Shown here in pieces: positions 53,818-63,017 of a DNA stretch of 64,000 nt (the first letter of the stretch is position 1; every line of letters starts with the position of its first letter). A model generated the notes under the pieces. That model saw nothing but the letters and a program-made list of their open reading frames with translations. It did not search any database and had not been told where the DNA came from. Where the stretch lies: NCBI RefSeq assembly GCF_001545075.1, contig NZ_FCOB02000023.1:1-64000 (forward strand), given 5' to 3'. The position numbers were made by a program, and so were the translations under genes. This DNA is from Caballeronia ptereochthonis (GTDB lineage: Bacteria > Pseudomonadota > Gammaproteobacteria > Burkholderiales > Burkholderiaceae).

Positions 53818-53862
53818 CGGTCTATTGGCACTGCCCCTGTGCGGGGCAACACAAATAGACCG
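53818..53862. repeat. Long interrupted hairpin between antiporter and permease
   Basis: Outer 9-bp arms (53818-53826 and 53854-53862) and inner 6-bp arms (53832-53837 and 53843-53848) with a symmetric 5x5 internal loop and a 5-nt apical loop. There is no T tract. It lies between convergent genes and may be an RNA structure or bidirectional terminator-like element. Confidence 0.5.
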
Positions 53863-53928
53863 CTAAGAATTCAGGATTCCACGAAAGCCCAAGCGAACCA
53901 AAAACCCCCAGCGTCACGCAAAAAAACC

Positions 53929-55230
53929 TCAAACAACCCCAGCCCCCCGCCTCCGCAGCAACGCATAAAAAACAATCGCTCCAAACGTAGCCGTCCCGAT
54001 GCCGCCAAGCGCAAACCCGCCGAGCTTGAGCGTGAAATCACCAGTGCCAAGCACAAGCGTAACCGCCGCGACGATCAAATTACGGTTATCCGAGAAATCC
54101 ACCTTGTTGACGACCCAGATCCGCGCACCCGTCACCGCGATCAGCCCGAACACGACGATCGACACACCACCCAGCACCGGCCCCGGAATAGTCTGAATGA
54201 GCGCGCCGAACTTCGGCGAAAACCCGAGCACGATCGCAAACAGCGCCGCGATCACGAACACGAGCGTCGAGTAGATCTTGGTGACGGCCATCACGCCAAT
54301 ATTCTCGGCGTAGGTCGTCACGCCCGTGCCGCCCGCGAAGCCCGATGCGATCGTCGCCAGCCCGTCGCCGATGAACGCGCGGCCGATGTACTTGTCGAGG
54401 CTCCTGCCCGTCATCGCGCCAACAGCCTTGATGTGCCCGAGATTCTCCGCGACCAGAATGATCGCGATCGGCGCGAGCAGCGTCATCGCCGGCGCTTCGA
54501 ACACGGGCGCCGTGAAGTGCGGCATGCCGAACCACGCCGCATTCGCCACGATCGAAAAGTCGATCGGCTTGCCCATGCTCATGCCGTTGGTCAGCACCGC
54601 ATAGATGCAGTACGCAATCGCCAGGCCGATCAGGATCAGCAGGCGCTGCGCCATGCCGCGCGCGAACACCGCCACCGCGCCGACACAGAGCACGGTGACG
54701 AGCGCCATCCACGAATCGAAGCTGCTGCCCATCACACCCTTCACCGCGATGGGCGCGAGATTCAGCCCGATCACGCAGACGATCGCGCCCGTAACCACCG
54801 GCGGCATCAGCGCTTCGATCCATTTCGTGCCGACCGCCGCGACGATCAGCCCGATGATCGCGTAAGCCACGCCGCACGCAATGATCCCGCCCAGCGCCAC
54901 CGGAATGTTCATGTTCGGGCCATGGCCGCCGTAGCCCGTCACCGCGATCACGAGCCCGATGAACGCGAAGCTCGAACCGAGATAGCTCGGCACGCGGCCG
55001 CCGACCAGCACGAAGAACAGCAGCGTGCCGACGCCCGACATGAAGATGCACAGATTGGGATCGAAGCCCATCAGCAGCGGCGCGAGCACCGTCGAGCCGA
55101 ACATCGCGACGACGTGCTGAATGCCCATCGCGATCATCTGCGGCCAGGGCAGTCGCTCGTCGGGCGCGACGACGCGCCCCTCCGCGGCATCCGGCTGAAC
55201 CGGCCAGCGCGGGAAATAGGAATCGGACAT
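53929..55230 (-). CDS. uraA: Uracil/xanthine permease (NCS2 family)
   Basis: 433-residue inner-membrane nucleobase:proton symporter. About fourteen hydrophobic segments, with the NCS2 landmarks MIAMGIQHVVAMFGSTVLAP at the N-terminus, PSYLGSSFAFIG, LVAENLGHIKAVGAMTGRSLD (the acidic substrate-binding Glu) and GGTGVTTYAENIGVMAVT (the helix-10 Glu). The layout fits UraA/RutG, so uracil is the likely substrate, but thymine or xanthine cannot be ruled out. It is monocistronic and faces the antiporter gene across a hairpin. Confidence 0.92.
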   Translation of the reverse strand: MSDSYFPRWPVQPDAAEGRVVAPDERLPWPQMIAMGIQHVVAMFGSTVLAPLLMGFDPNLCIFMSGVGTLLFFVLVGGRVPSYLGSSFAFIGLVIAVTGYGGHGPNMNIPVALGGIIACGVAYAIIGLIVAAVGTKWIEALMPPVVTGAIVCVIGLNLAPIAVKGVMGSSFDSWMALVTVLCVGAVAVFARGMAQRLLILIGLAIAYCIYAVLTNGMSMGKPIDFSIVANAAWFGMPHFTAPVFEAPAMTLLAPIAIILVAENLGHIKAVGAMTGRSLDKYIGRAFIGDGLATIASGFAGGTGVTTYAENIGVMAVTKIYSTLVFVIAALFAIVLGFSPKFGALIQTIPGPVLGGVSIVVFGLIAVTGARIWVVNKVDFSDNRNLIVAAVTLVLGTGDFTLKLGGFALGGIGTATFGAIVFYALLRRRGAGVV

Positions 55231-55382
55231 TGGGCGGGCCTCCTTCTCGGCGGTGAAGCGCCGTCCGTACGGCGCGCTTGATGAAAAACAGGCGCGAGTG
55301 TACGGAGCGCGCCCTCGGGTGGCAAGCGAGCCGATATTACGGCCCTTTCACCTTCCTCCGCCCGCGCGGTGTCACGCCCTTC

Positions 55383-56942
55383 TCAAGCACCGCGCTCCAG
55401 CTCGAAGACCGCGACCGCCCCCTTCAGCTGCTCGGCCTGATCGGCCATCGCGCCCGCGGCAGCCGCCGCCTGCTCGACGAGCGCCGCGTTCTGCTGCGTC
55501 ACCTGATCCATCTGCGCAACGGCGCGGTTCACCTGCTCGATGCCCGCGCTCTGCTCGTGCGAAGCCGACGAGATCTGCGCCATGATGTCGGTCACGCGCT
55601 GCACGGCCTGCGTCACTTCGGCCATCGTCGCGCCGGCGCGCTCGGCGAGCGCCGCGCCGCTGTCGACGCGCGCCGTCGATGCCTCGATCAGCTCCTTGAT
55701 CTCCTTCGCGGACGTCGCGCTGCGCTGTGCGAGCGAGCGCACTTCGGCCGCGACCACCGCGAAGCCGCGGCCTTCCTCGCCCGCGCGCGCCGCTTCGACG
55801 GCGGCGTTCAGCGCGAGAATGTTGGTCTGGAACGCGATGCCCTCGATCACGGCGATGATGTCCGTCATGCGTTTGGAGCCCGCCGCCAGTTCGCGCATGT
55901 TGTCCACCACTTCGCCGACCAGTTCGCTGCCGCGCGCCGACACGTCCGACGCGCCGCGCGCGAGGCCGCTTGCTTCGTCCGCGTTGCTGGCGTTCTGGCG
56001 CACGGTGTGCGTGAGCTGCTCCATGCTCGACGCCGTTTCCTCCAGCGACGCGGCCTGTTCCTCCGTGCGCTGCGACAGATCCGTATTGCCCTGCGCGATC
56101 TCACGCGATGCGAACAGGATCGAATCGCTCGATTGGCGAATCCCGCCGACGATGTCCGCGAGCTTCGTGCTCATGTTGCCGAGGCTCGCCAGCATGCTGC
56201 TGTCGTCGCCGGGACGCGTGGCGACGCGCGTCGTCAGGTCGCCGCGCGCGATGCGGTCGGCGATATCCGCCGCGTACGCCGGCTCGCCGCCGAGCTGCGC
56301 GGCAAGGCGCCGTCCGATCAGCGCCGCGAGCAGCGCGCCCGCCACCATCGCGCCGAAGACCAACGCGAGCATCACGACGCGCATCGTTGCGTATTCCGAG
56401 GCGGCCTCCCCGCGTGCATCGGTTGCGCGCTTGCGCTTGAAGTCGGCGAGCCGCTGAAGCGCGTCGCGCGCCTTCTCGCTCGCGGCGATCGCGCGCGAGA
56501 TGAGGCCCATCTGGTCGACGTCGACCGGCATCGGCTTTTTGCCCATCTGTATCAGCACGATGTCTTCCCATGCGGCGACGGACTTGCTCGCGGCGTCGTA
56601 GAGCGCGATGCCGTCGTCGGAGCGGATCGTCGGGCGCAAGCGCTCGAACGCGCGGTGCATGCTGTCGAGCGAACCCGACATGCCTTCCTTGAGCTTCGCC
56701 TTGCCGGCGTCGTCGGCGAAGGTCAGGTTGGCGGCGGCGAGATCGGTGTCGAGCTTGTTCTTGTTGACTTCCTCGACCCAATAGAGGCCGTCCATGTGAC
56801 GGTCGCCGATGTCCTCGATCAGCCCGTGCATCTTCGCGAGCGAAATCACGCCGGTCGCGCCCACGCACGCGGTAAACAGAATCACCACCGCGAAAGACAG
56901 CAACAGCTTGCTGAGCACGGACAGGCGGTCAAACCATTTCAT
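55383..56942 (-). CDS. Methyl-accepting chemotaxis protein
   Basis: 519-residue transmembrane chemoreceptor. The start at 56942 has GAGGAGA upstream. TM1 is at residues 11-30 (VLSKLLLSFAVVILF). A periplasmic four-helix-bundle domain follows to about 190, then TM2 (MLALVFGAMVAGALLAALI), HAMP and the MCP signalling domain with hairpin tip EGIAFQTNILALNAAVEAARAGEEGRGFAVVA. It lacks an NWETF tail, so methylation depends on other receptors or high CheR levels. Ligand unknown. Confidence 0.95.
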   Translation of the reverse strand: MKWFDRLSVLSKLLLSFAVVILFTACVGATGVISLAKMHGLIEDIGDRHMDGLYWVEEVNKNKLDTDLAAANLTFADDAGKAKLKEGMSGSLDSMHRAFERLRPTIRSDDGIALYDAASKSVAAWEDIVLIQMGKKPMPVDVDQMGLISRAIAASEKARDALQRLADFKRKRATDARGEAASEYATMRVVMLALVFGAMVAGALLAALIGRRLAAQLGGEPAYAADIADRIARGDLTTRVATRPGDDSSMLASLGNMSTKLADIVGGIRQSSDSILFASREIAQGNTDLSQRTEEQAASLEETASSMEQLTHTVRQNASNADEASGLARGASDVSARGSELVGEVVDNMRELAAGSKRMTDIIAVIEGIAFQTNILALNAAVEAARAGEEGRGFAVVAAEVRSLAQRSATSAKEIKELIEASTARVDSGAALAERAGATMAEVTQAVQRVTDIMAQISSASHEQSAGIEQVNRAVAQMDQVTQQNAALVEQAAAAAGAMADQAEQLKGAVAVFELERGA

Positions 56943-57476
56943 CGATGTCTCCTCTGCCGACCGGAGCGGCGCTTCGGCGCCCTGCTCCGGTCCCACGCCC
57001 CGCAGACGGCGTCCGCGGACAGCGCGGCGCGAACCCGGTTCGCGCACAGTGAGGCTTTACGGCGCTCGCTCCAACTTTCTTGAGCGCGCATGGAGGACAT
57101 AACGGAGGCGGGATGGGAGCCAGAGTCCCGGCGAAAGAATCGCGAAAGCAACGAGAAAAAAACTGCCAAAAAGCAGACAAACTAAGCGGATTCTTAATTG
57201 GGAGTTTTCTTATTTGGATGCGGAACGCCGCACCGTATGCTGTCTACGTGCGTGTCCCCATGTTCGCGCATGTAGTCGTTGCAACTCTCCGATTACCGCC
57301 CTTGGCACCCGGCTTGGGCGGTTCTTTTTTTGGGCAGTTCTTTTTTGGCAATCGCGTTTGCGCGCGGCGCACGCGGGCGTTGCCGGTTCCCGTCGATATC
57401 ACGTACTGTCCGCGCTATTTCGCGCGCGTCGGCAGACGTACTGCCGTTCGCACGCGAACTCTGCCGTCCGGAAGAA
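56943..57476. other. Intergenic region between MCP and regA-like genes
   Basis: 534 bases. The left part should hold the MCP promoter (minus strand). The right part carries a plus-strand terminator-like hairpin with no plus-strand gene before it, and the regA-like 3' end follows. The open frames here are Arg/Cys-rich shadows. Confidence 0.45.
57295..57331 (+). terminator. Orphan plus-strand terminator (possible sRNA 3' end)
   Basis: 7-bp arms (57295-57301 and 57316-57322) with a 14-nt loop, then TCTTTTTTT to 57331. A second GGGCAGTTCTTTTTT follows directly, giving an imperfect tandem repeat. No plus-strand gene lies in the 350 bases upstream, and on the minus strand there is no T tract. It may end a small RNA. 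Confidence 0.5.
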
Positions 57477-58019
57477 TTACTGCCGCACCGGCTTCTTGGC
57501 CAGCTTGCGCTGCAAAGTCCGCCGATGCATGTTGAGCGCGCGCGCCGTCGCCGAGATATTGCCGTTGTTCTCGGCGAGCGCCCGCTGGATATGCTCCCAT
57601 TCGAGCCGCGCGACGGAAAGCAGCGTCGGATTCTCGATCGCCTCCTCGGCGGTCTGCTCGCTGGCCTGCTCCTGGAGCGCTGAGAGAATCGTCTCGACGT
57701 TCGCCGGCTTCGCGAGATAGTTGTCCGCGCCGTCCTTCACCGCCTGTACGGCCGTTGCGATGCTGGCGTAGCCGGTCAGCACGAGAATGCGCGCATCGGG
57801 CTGCAGATCGCGCAGCGGCGCGACGAGCCGCAGGCCGGAATCGTTGCCCAGATGAAGATCGACCGTGATCTGGCCGAACTTGTGCTGGTTGGCGAGTTTC
57901 AGCGCTTCGTCCCCATCGTGCGCCTGATGCGGGGTGTAGCCGCGCCGTGCGAGACCGCGGGCGAGAATGCCCGAAAAGACTTCGTCGTCGTCGATGATCA
58001 GAAAATTGGTATCGCTCAT
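57477..58019 (-). CDS. regA: RegA/PrrA-like response regulator
   Basis: 180-residue response regulator. The receiver has the acidic cluster Asp10-Asp12 (IIDDDEVF), phosphoacceptor Asp54 (VDLHLGNDSG), Thr82 and Lys104. The C-terminal Fis-type helix-turn-helix reads GNISATARALNMHRRTLQRKL. This two-domain layout and 180-residue length fit RegA/ActR/PrrA, which control redox-dependent genes (respiration, CO2 and N2 fixation). GGAGAAAA precedes the start. It starts 43 bases after the kinase stop, so they form one unit with regB first. Confidence 0.9.
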   Translation of the reverse strand: MSDTNFLIIDDDEVFSGILARGLARRGYTPHQAHDGDEALKLANQHKFGQITVDLHLGNDSGLRLVAPLRDLQPDARILVLTGYASIATAVQAVKDGADNYLAKPANVETILSALQEQASEQTAEEAIENPTLLSVARLEWEHIQRALAENNGNISATARALNMHRRTLQRKLAKKPVRQ

Positions 58020-58062
58020 GCTTTTTTCTCCGTAATGCTTGCCTGTGCGCCTGATTTCGAGT

Positions 58063-59361
58063 TCAGGCCGCGCCGCTTCGTTCAGTCCATGCCGCCTGCC
58101 CGTGCGCGGCGGCCGCGCCGCGGTTCGGCAGGCGCAACACCGCGTGCGTGCCGCGCGGCTCGCCATCGAAGAGTTCGATGGAACCGTTCAGGCGCGCCGC
58201 CGCGGCGAACGCCAGATAGAGCCCGACGCCGTGGCCGCCCTGCGTGCTGTCCACCGGCGCCGTGCCGAGCGCCGTGCGCAGCGCGGGGGGAATGCCCGGC
58301 CCGCGGTCGCACACGTCGAAGCGCACGGCGTGCTTCCCGTCGACGGTTTCGGCCGATGCCTGCAGCGTCACCGATTCGCTGCTCGCGCGCGCCGCGTTGT
58401 CGAGCAGAATCGTGAGGATCTGGCCGACCGCGACCGGATCGTCGATCGACGCGCCTGCCGGCGTCTGGCCGATCTGCGCGAACTTCACCTGCGGATGCCG
58501 CAGCCGCCATTGCTCGATGAAACTGGCGAGCCATTCGTCGAGCGCCTGACGGCTCGACGGCCCGGTCGCACGGCTGCGCAGGCGGGCGAGCGCCGACGTG
58601 CACAGCGCCATCTGCTGCTCGAGCAGTTCGAAGTCCGCTGCGTAGGGCGCGAGGTTCTTGTCGTGCGCGGCGGCGTCGCGTAGTTCCTCGGAGAGCATCG
58701 CGATGGTCGAGAGCGGCGTGCCCATCTCGTGCGCGACGGTCGCCGCCTGCACGCCGAGCGCGACCGCCCGCTCGTCGCGCAGATGGCGCTGCTGGACGTC
58801 GGCGAGCGCCGCATCGCGCGCGCGCAGCGCCCGCGACATGCGCGCGACGAACCAGCCGATCAGCCCGACGCTCACCATGAAGTTGACCCACAGGCCCATG
58901 CGGAAATAATCGAAGAGATTGGCAGGATTCTCGATATTGAGCGGCACGTAGTTGTAGCTGAGGAGCGCGTAACAGGCGACGGCGAATAGCGCGAGGCAGG
59001 CCATCATCGTCCACGGGAGAATCGCGGCGGCGATCGCGAGCGAGGGCAGATAGAGCGTGACGAACGGATTGGTCGCGCCGCCTGAGAGGAACAGCAGCGC
59101 CGAGAGCGCGCCCAGATCGACGCACATCTGGCCGAACAGTTCGAGGTTGGTCTCCGGACGCGCCCGCGCGACGCGCAGCCACGTGAGTCCGTTGAACACC
59201 ATTTCCAGCGCGATCACGAGCAGCATCGCCGGCAGCGGGAGCTTCGCGCCGTAGAAGATCTGCACGACGGCGATCGTGCTCAGCTGGCCGATGATCGCGA
59301 GCGAGCGAAGCCAGAAGAGATGACCGAGATTGACCCGTCCGGTGTTGGTTATGCGATACAT
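58063..59361 (-). CDS. regB: RegB/PrrB-like redox sensor histidine kinase
   Basis: 432-residue membrane sensor kinase with about six N-terminal helices (to residue 175). The quinone-binding heptad GGATNPF of RegB is at 94-100. The H-box is AATVAHEMGTPLSTI with His211, and Cys254 lies where RegB has its redox-active Cys (MALCTSALARL). The catalytic part has ILLDNAARAS, DRGPGIPP and GGHGVGLYLA. It probably senses the ubiquinone pool and phosphorylates the RegA-like regulator just downstream. The regulator being co-oriented and 43 bases away supports this. Confidence 0.92.
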   Translation of the reverse strand: MYRITNTGRVNLGHLFWLRSLAIIGQLSTIAVVQIFYGAKLPLPAMLLVIALEMVFNGLTWLRVARARPETNLELFGQMCVDLGALSALLFLSGGATNPFVTLYLPSLAIAAAILPWTMMACLALFAVACYALLSYNYVPLNIENPANLFDYFRMGLWVNFMVSVGLIGWFVARMSRALRARDAALADVQQRHLRDERAVALGVQAATVAHEMGTPLSTIAMLSEELRDAAAHDKNLAPYAADFELLEQQMALCTSALARLRSRATGPSSRQALDEWLASFIEQWRLRHPQVKFAQIGQTPAGASIDDPVAVGQILTILLDNAARASSESVTLQASAETVDGKHAVRFDVCDRGPGIPPALRTALGTAPVDSTQGGHGVGLYLAFAAAARLNGSIELFDGEPRGTHAVLRLPNRGAAAAHGQAAWTERSGAA

Positions 59362-59520
59362 CTGATTGAGTGCCTGTCGTCGCCTGCATGAGCGCTTGAG
59401 CCGGGCCGCGGTCGGCGAACTCGCGCTCCCTGCGACATTATCCCGCTTGCATCAGGCTTGCTGCGGCATCTGGCGCGATTTGTCGCACCCCGGCTTGCCC
59501 GACGCCACGCGCGCCATCCG

Positions 59521-59742
59521 CTAGTCCGGCCGGGCGGCGCGCTCGATCTCGCGCGCGAGACACGCCGGACACAGGCAGCTCACGCCGGGCCGCAGACGAT
59601 CGAGCGGCAACGCCGGCAGCGTCGCGCACCAGCAGGCGGCATCGCCCGCGAGCATGCCGCAGCGAAACGGCGCGCCGCACTGCGCACAAACTCGTGTGCC
59701 GTGCGCCTGCTCATCGCTCTGTTCAGGGGGGACGTTCATCAT
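59521..59742 (-). CDS. Cys-rich CWC-type small protein
   Basis: About 73 residues of unknown function. Eight Cys in pairs: CAQCGAPFRCG, AACWCATLP and SCLCPACLARE, matching the cysteine-rich CWC family that probably binds zinc. The start is uncertain: ATG 59742 or the adjacent 59739 give a short acidic lead-in, and ATG 59775 would add 11 residues. It is on the same strand as regB, 159 bases before it, but has no clear functional link. Confidence 0.65.
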   Translation of the reverse strand: MMNVPPEQSDEQAHGTRVCAQCGAPFRCGMLAGDAACWCATLPALPLDRLRPGVSCLCPACLAREIERAARPD

Positions 59743-59887
59743 CTTGTCATCAATCGGCCAGAACGATGATCGCATGCCGGCGGCCCCGCCGGAAAACGTG
59801 AGGCCGCGTGCGGTAATTCGTCCTGTTGCGTTGCGTCAGTCCTGTACAATTCGGCGTGTTTAAACGCTCCTCGCCTCATTTGCCGCC

Positions 59888-60787
59888 ATGTCCGAGCTAC
59901 CCGACCTCACGCAAATCGCCCCGACCCTGAAGGCTGAAATCCTGGCCGAGGCGCTGCCCTATATCCGTCAGTATCATGGCAAGACGGTCGTGATCAAATA
60001 CGGCGGCAATGCCATGACCGAGGAGCGCCTGAAGCAGGGCTTCGCGCGCGACGTGATCCTGCTGAAGCTCGTCGGCATCAACCCGGTGATCGTGCACGGC
60101 GGCGGCCCGCAGATCGACCAGGCGCTGAAGAAGATCGGCAAGCAGGGCACCTTCATTCAGGGCATGCGCGTCACCGACGAGGAGACGATGGAAGTCGTCG
60201 AGTGGGTGCTCGGCGGCGAGGTGCAGCAGGACATCGTCACGCTCATCAATCACTTCGGCGGCCACGCGGTCGGCCTGACGGGCAAGGACGGCGGCCTCAT
60301 CCATGCGCGCAAGCTGCTCATGCCGGATCGCGATAATCCGGGCCAGTTCATCGACATCGGCCAGGTGGGCGAGGTCGAGGCCATCAACCCGGCCGTGGTG
60401 AAGGCGCTGCAGGACGACGCCTTCATTCCGGTGATCTCGCCGATCGGCTTCGGCGAAGACGGTCTCTCGTACAACATCAACGCGGACCTCGTCGCGGGCA
60501 AGCTCGCCGTCGTGCTGAACGCGGAGAAGCTCGTCATGATGACGAACATCCCCGGCGTGATGGACAAGGAGGGCAACCTGCTCACGGACCTTTCCGCGCG
60601 CGAGATCGATGCCCTCTTCGCGGACGGCACCATCTCCGGCGGCATGCTGCCGAAAATCTCCTCCGCGCTGGACGCGGCGAAGAGCGGCGTGCGCTCGGTG
60701 CACATCATCGATGGCCGCATCGAGCATTCGGTGCTGCTCGAAATCCTGACCGAGCAGCCGTTCGGCACGATGATCCGCTCGCATTGA
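59888..60787 (+). CDS. argB: Acetylglutamate kinase
   Basis: 299-residue kinase that phosphorylates N-acetylglutamate, second step of arginine synthesis. The nucleotide/phosphate segments are VVIKYGGNAM and VIVHGGGPQID, the glutamate-binding part VGLTGKDGGLIHAR, and GMLPKISSALDAAKSG closes the active site. Length is that of arginine-sensitive (hexameric) ArgB, with the N-terminal helix IAPTLKAEILAEALPYIRQY that mediates feedback inhibition. Single gene with a terminator directly after. Confidence 0.97.
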   Translation: MSELPDLTQIAPTLKAEILAEALPYIRQYHGKTVVIKYGGNAMTEERLKQGFARDVILLKLVGINPVIVHGGGPQIDQALKKIGKQGTFIQGMRVTDEETMEVVEWVLGGEVQQDIVTLINHFGGHAVGLTGKDGGLIHARKLLMPDRDNPGQFIDIGQVGEVEAINPAVVKALQDDAFIPVISPIGFGEDGLSYNINADLVAGKLAVVLNAEKLVMMTNIPGVMDKEGNLLTDLSAREIDALFADGTISGGMLPKISSALDAAKSGVRSVHIIDGRIEHSVLLEILTEQPFGTMIRSH

Positions 60788-60808
60788 GCCGCATCGCCCC
60801 GTTCCCGG

Positions 60809-60836
60809 CGCCCGCCCATGCGCGGGCGTTTTCTTT
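60809..60836 (+). terminator. argB terminator
   Basis: 7-bp arms (60809-60815 and 60822-60828) with a 6-nt loop, then TTTTCTTT. It begins 21 bases after the argB stop and overlaps the leader of the next gene. Confidence 0.8.
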
Positions 60837-60854
60837 GGTGCAACGTAGAGGAAC

Positions 60855-61619
60855 ATGAGTCCACATCGCCCCGCTCGCCGTCGCCGCGTGAAGACGCGCG
60901 GTCCCGTCTGGCTCTTCGATCTGGACAACACGCTGCATCACGCGTCGCACCAGATCTTCCCGGCGATCAACCGCGCGATGACGCAGTACATCATGGATCG
61001 GCTGAACGTCGACATCGACGAGGCGAACCGGCTGCGCGTCGGCTATACGGTGCGTTACGGCGCGACGCTGCTCGGGCTCGTTCGCCATCACGGCGTCGAC
61101 GCGGCCGACTTCCTGCACGAAGTGCACACCTTCGCCGATCTTCCGTCGATGCTGCGCGCCGAGCGCGGCCTCGCGCGGATGCTGCGCGCGCTGCCCGGAC
61201 GCAAGATCGTGCTCACCAACGGGCCGACGCTGTACGCGCGCTCGGTGCTCGCGGAGCTGGGTATCGGCAAGCTGTTCGAACGCGTGATCGCGATCGAGGA
61301 CATGCGCCGGGGCAACCGCTGGCGCGCCAAGCCCGACGCGCCGATGCTGCGCCATGCGATGCGCCGCGCGCACGTGCGTCTGGAAGATGCGATCCTCGTC
61401 GAGGATACGCGCGGGCATCTGAAGCGCTATCGGCGTCTGGGCATTCGCACGGTGTGGATCGTCGGACATCTGCCTGTCGCGCGGACGTCGAGCGGCGGCA
61501 TGTCGGTGCGCATGCCGGGTGCGGGGCGGCCGCATTACGTCGATCGCACGGTGCGCTCGCTGCGCGCGCTGACGCTCGGCATGCGCGGCGGCGTGCCCAA
61601 TGTGGCGAAGACGATCTGA
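60855..61619 (+). CDS. HAD-type pyrimidine 5'-nucleotidase
   Basis: 254-residue HAD hydrolase of the Sdt1/pyrimidine 5'-nucleotidase group. Motif I is WLFDLDNTLHHAS (Asp21/Asp23 region). The conserved Thr-Asn is in IVLTNGPTLYA, Lys in WRAKPDAPM and motif IV acidic residues in AILVEDTRGHLK. It removes phosphate from UMP/CMP-like nucleotides or damaged pyrimidine nucleotides. A basic lead-in of 17 residues precedes motif I. AGAGGAAC precedes the ATG. The gene lies alone between argB and metX. Confidence 0.88.
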   Translation: MSPHRPARRRRVKTRGPVWLFDLDNTLHHASHQIFPAINRAMTQYIMDRLNVDIDEANRLRVGYTVRYGATLLGLVRHHGVDAADFLHEVHTFADLPSMLRAERGLARMLRALPGRKIVLTNGPTLYARSVLAELGIGKLFERVIAIEDMRRGNRWRAKPDAPMLRHAMRRAHVRLEDAILVEDTRGHLKRYRRLGIRTVWIVGHLPVARTSSGGMSVRMPGAGRPHYVDRTVRSLRALTLGMRGGVPNVAKTI

Positions 61620-61780
61620 CGCGCGATCACGAAGCCCTCGAGCGCCCCGCTTGCGGGCCTTATGACGTTTTCCGCTATACTTCACCGCTAACGAGATTTT
61701 CTCGAACCATCCACAGCGCGCCGATTTGCTGACTCGATTGCGGGCGCGCGAACCTCAGTGCTTCGTAGCTGTTGGTTCAC

Positions 61781-61871
61781 TATAAATGCGGCTAAAGAGG
61801 TCGTCAGCCGCGCACACCTTCCCTTCAGCGCTTCGCCGACACCGTTTAGCCGCTCAATCAAGGCGGAATGA
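61781..61871 (+). promoter_or_regulatory. metX promoter and structured leader
   Basis: TATAAAT (61781-61787) is a plausible -10. The leader then has a 9-base stem, GCGGCTAAA (61788-61796) pairing with TTTAGCCGC (61845-61853), that closes a 48-nt loop just before the start. It may affect metX translation. No known riboswitch class was recognised. Confidence 0.35.
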
Positions 61872-63017
61872 ATGGAATCGATCGGCATCGTCACTCCCCA
61901 AACACTGCGCTTCGCCGAGCCGCTCGCGATGCAGAACGGCTCGTCGCTCGCCGACTATGAGCTCGTCGTCGAGACTTATGGCGAGCTCAACGCCGCACGC
62001 TCGAACGCCGTGCTCGTGTGCCATGCGCTGAACGCGTCGCATCACGTCGCGGGCGTTTATGCCGATGAGCCGAAGAATGTCGGCTGGTGGGACAACATGG
62101 TCGGTCCCGGCAAGCCGCTCGACACGAATCGCTTCTTCGTCATCGGCGTGAACAATCTCGGCTCGTGCTTCGGCTCGACCGGGCCGATGAGCATCGATTG
62201 CGCGACGGGCAAGCCCTACGGCGCGCGCTTTCCCGTCGTCACGGTCGAAGACTGGGTGCATGCGCAGGCGCGCGTCGCGGACCGCTTCGGCATCGAACGC
62301 TTCGCGGCGGTGATGGGCGGCAGTCTCGGCGGCATGCAGGCGATGGCGTGGAGCATGATGTATCCGGAGCGGCTCGCGCATTGCATCGTCGTGGCTTCGA
62401 CGCCGAAGCTTTCCGCGCAGAACATCGCGTTCAACGAGACGGCGCGCTCGGCCATCCTCTCCGATCCCGATTTCCACGGCGGCGACTATTACGCGCACGA
62501 CGTGAAGCCGCGCCGCGGCCTGCGCGTCGCGCGCATGATCGGCCACATCACGTATCTGTCCGACGACGACATGGCCGTGAAATTCGGCCGCGCGCTGCGC
62601 CGCGCGGAGGGCGCGCTCGACGCGTACAACTTCAACTTCGATGTCGAGTTCGAAGTGGAGTCGTATCTGCGCTATCAGGCGGACAAGTTCGCCGAATACT
62701 TCGACGCCAACACGTACCTGCTCATCACGCGCGCGCTGGACTACTTCGATCCCGCGAAAGCCTTCGACGGCGATCTCACGCGCGCGCTCGCCAACACGCA
62801 GGCGAAGTACCTCGTCACGAGCTTCACGACCGACTGGCGTTTCGCGCCCGCGCGCTCGCGCGAGATCGTCAAGGCGCTGCTCGACAACAAGCGCACCGTG
62901 AGCTACGCGGAAATCGACGCGCCGCACGGCCACGACGCCTTCCTGCTCGACGACGCGCGCTATCACAACCTGATGCGCGCCTATTACGAACGCATCGCCA
63001 CGGAGATCGGCGCATGA
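61872..63017 (+). CDS. metX: Homoserine O-acyltransferase
   Basis: 381-residue alpha/beta-hydrolase-fold enzyme that acylates homoserine in methionine synthesis. The nucleophile Ser151 is in VMGGSLGGMQAMAW, Asp in TSFTTDWRFAP and His in APHGHDAFLLD. The N-terminal LVCHALNASHHVAG and GWWDNMVGPGKPLDTNRFFVIG are MetX signatures. In this group the donor may be succinyl-CoA rather than acetyl-CoA despite the family name, so I keep the acyl specificity open. It overlaps metW (ATGA). Confidence 0.96.
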   Translation: MESIGIVTPQTLRFAEPLAMQNGSSLADYELVVETYGELNAARSNAVLVCHALNASHHVAGVYADEPKNVGWWDNMVGPGKPLDTNRFFVIGVNNLGSCFGSTGPMSIDCATGKPYGARFPVVTVEDWVHAQARVADRFGIERFAAVMGGSLGGMQAMAWSMMYPERLAHCIVVASTPKLSAQNIAFNETARSAILSDPDFHGGDYYAHDVKPRRGLRVARMIGHITYLSDDDMAVKFGRALRRAEGALDAYNFNFDVEFEVESYLRYQADKFAEYFDANTYLLITRALDYFDPAKAFDGDLTRALANTQAKYLVTSFTTDWRFAPARSREIVKALLDNKRTVSYAEIDAPHGHDAFLLDDARYHNLMRAYYERIATEIGA

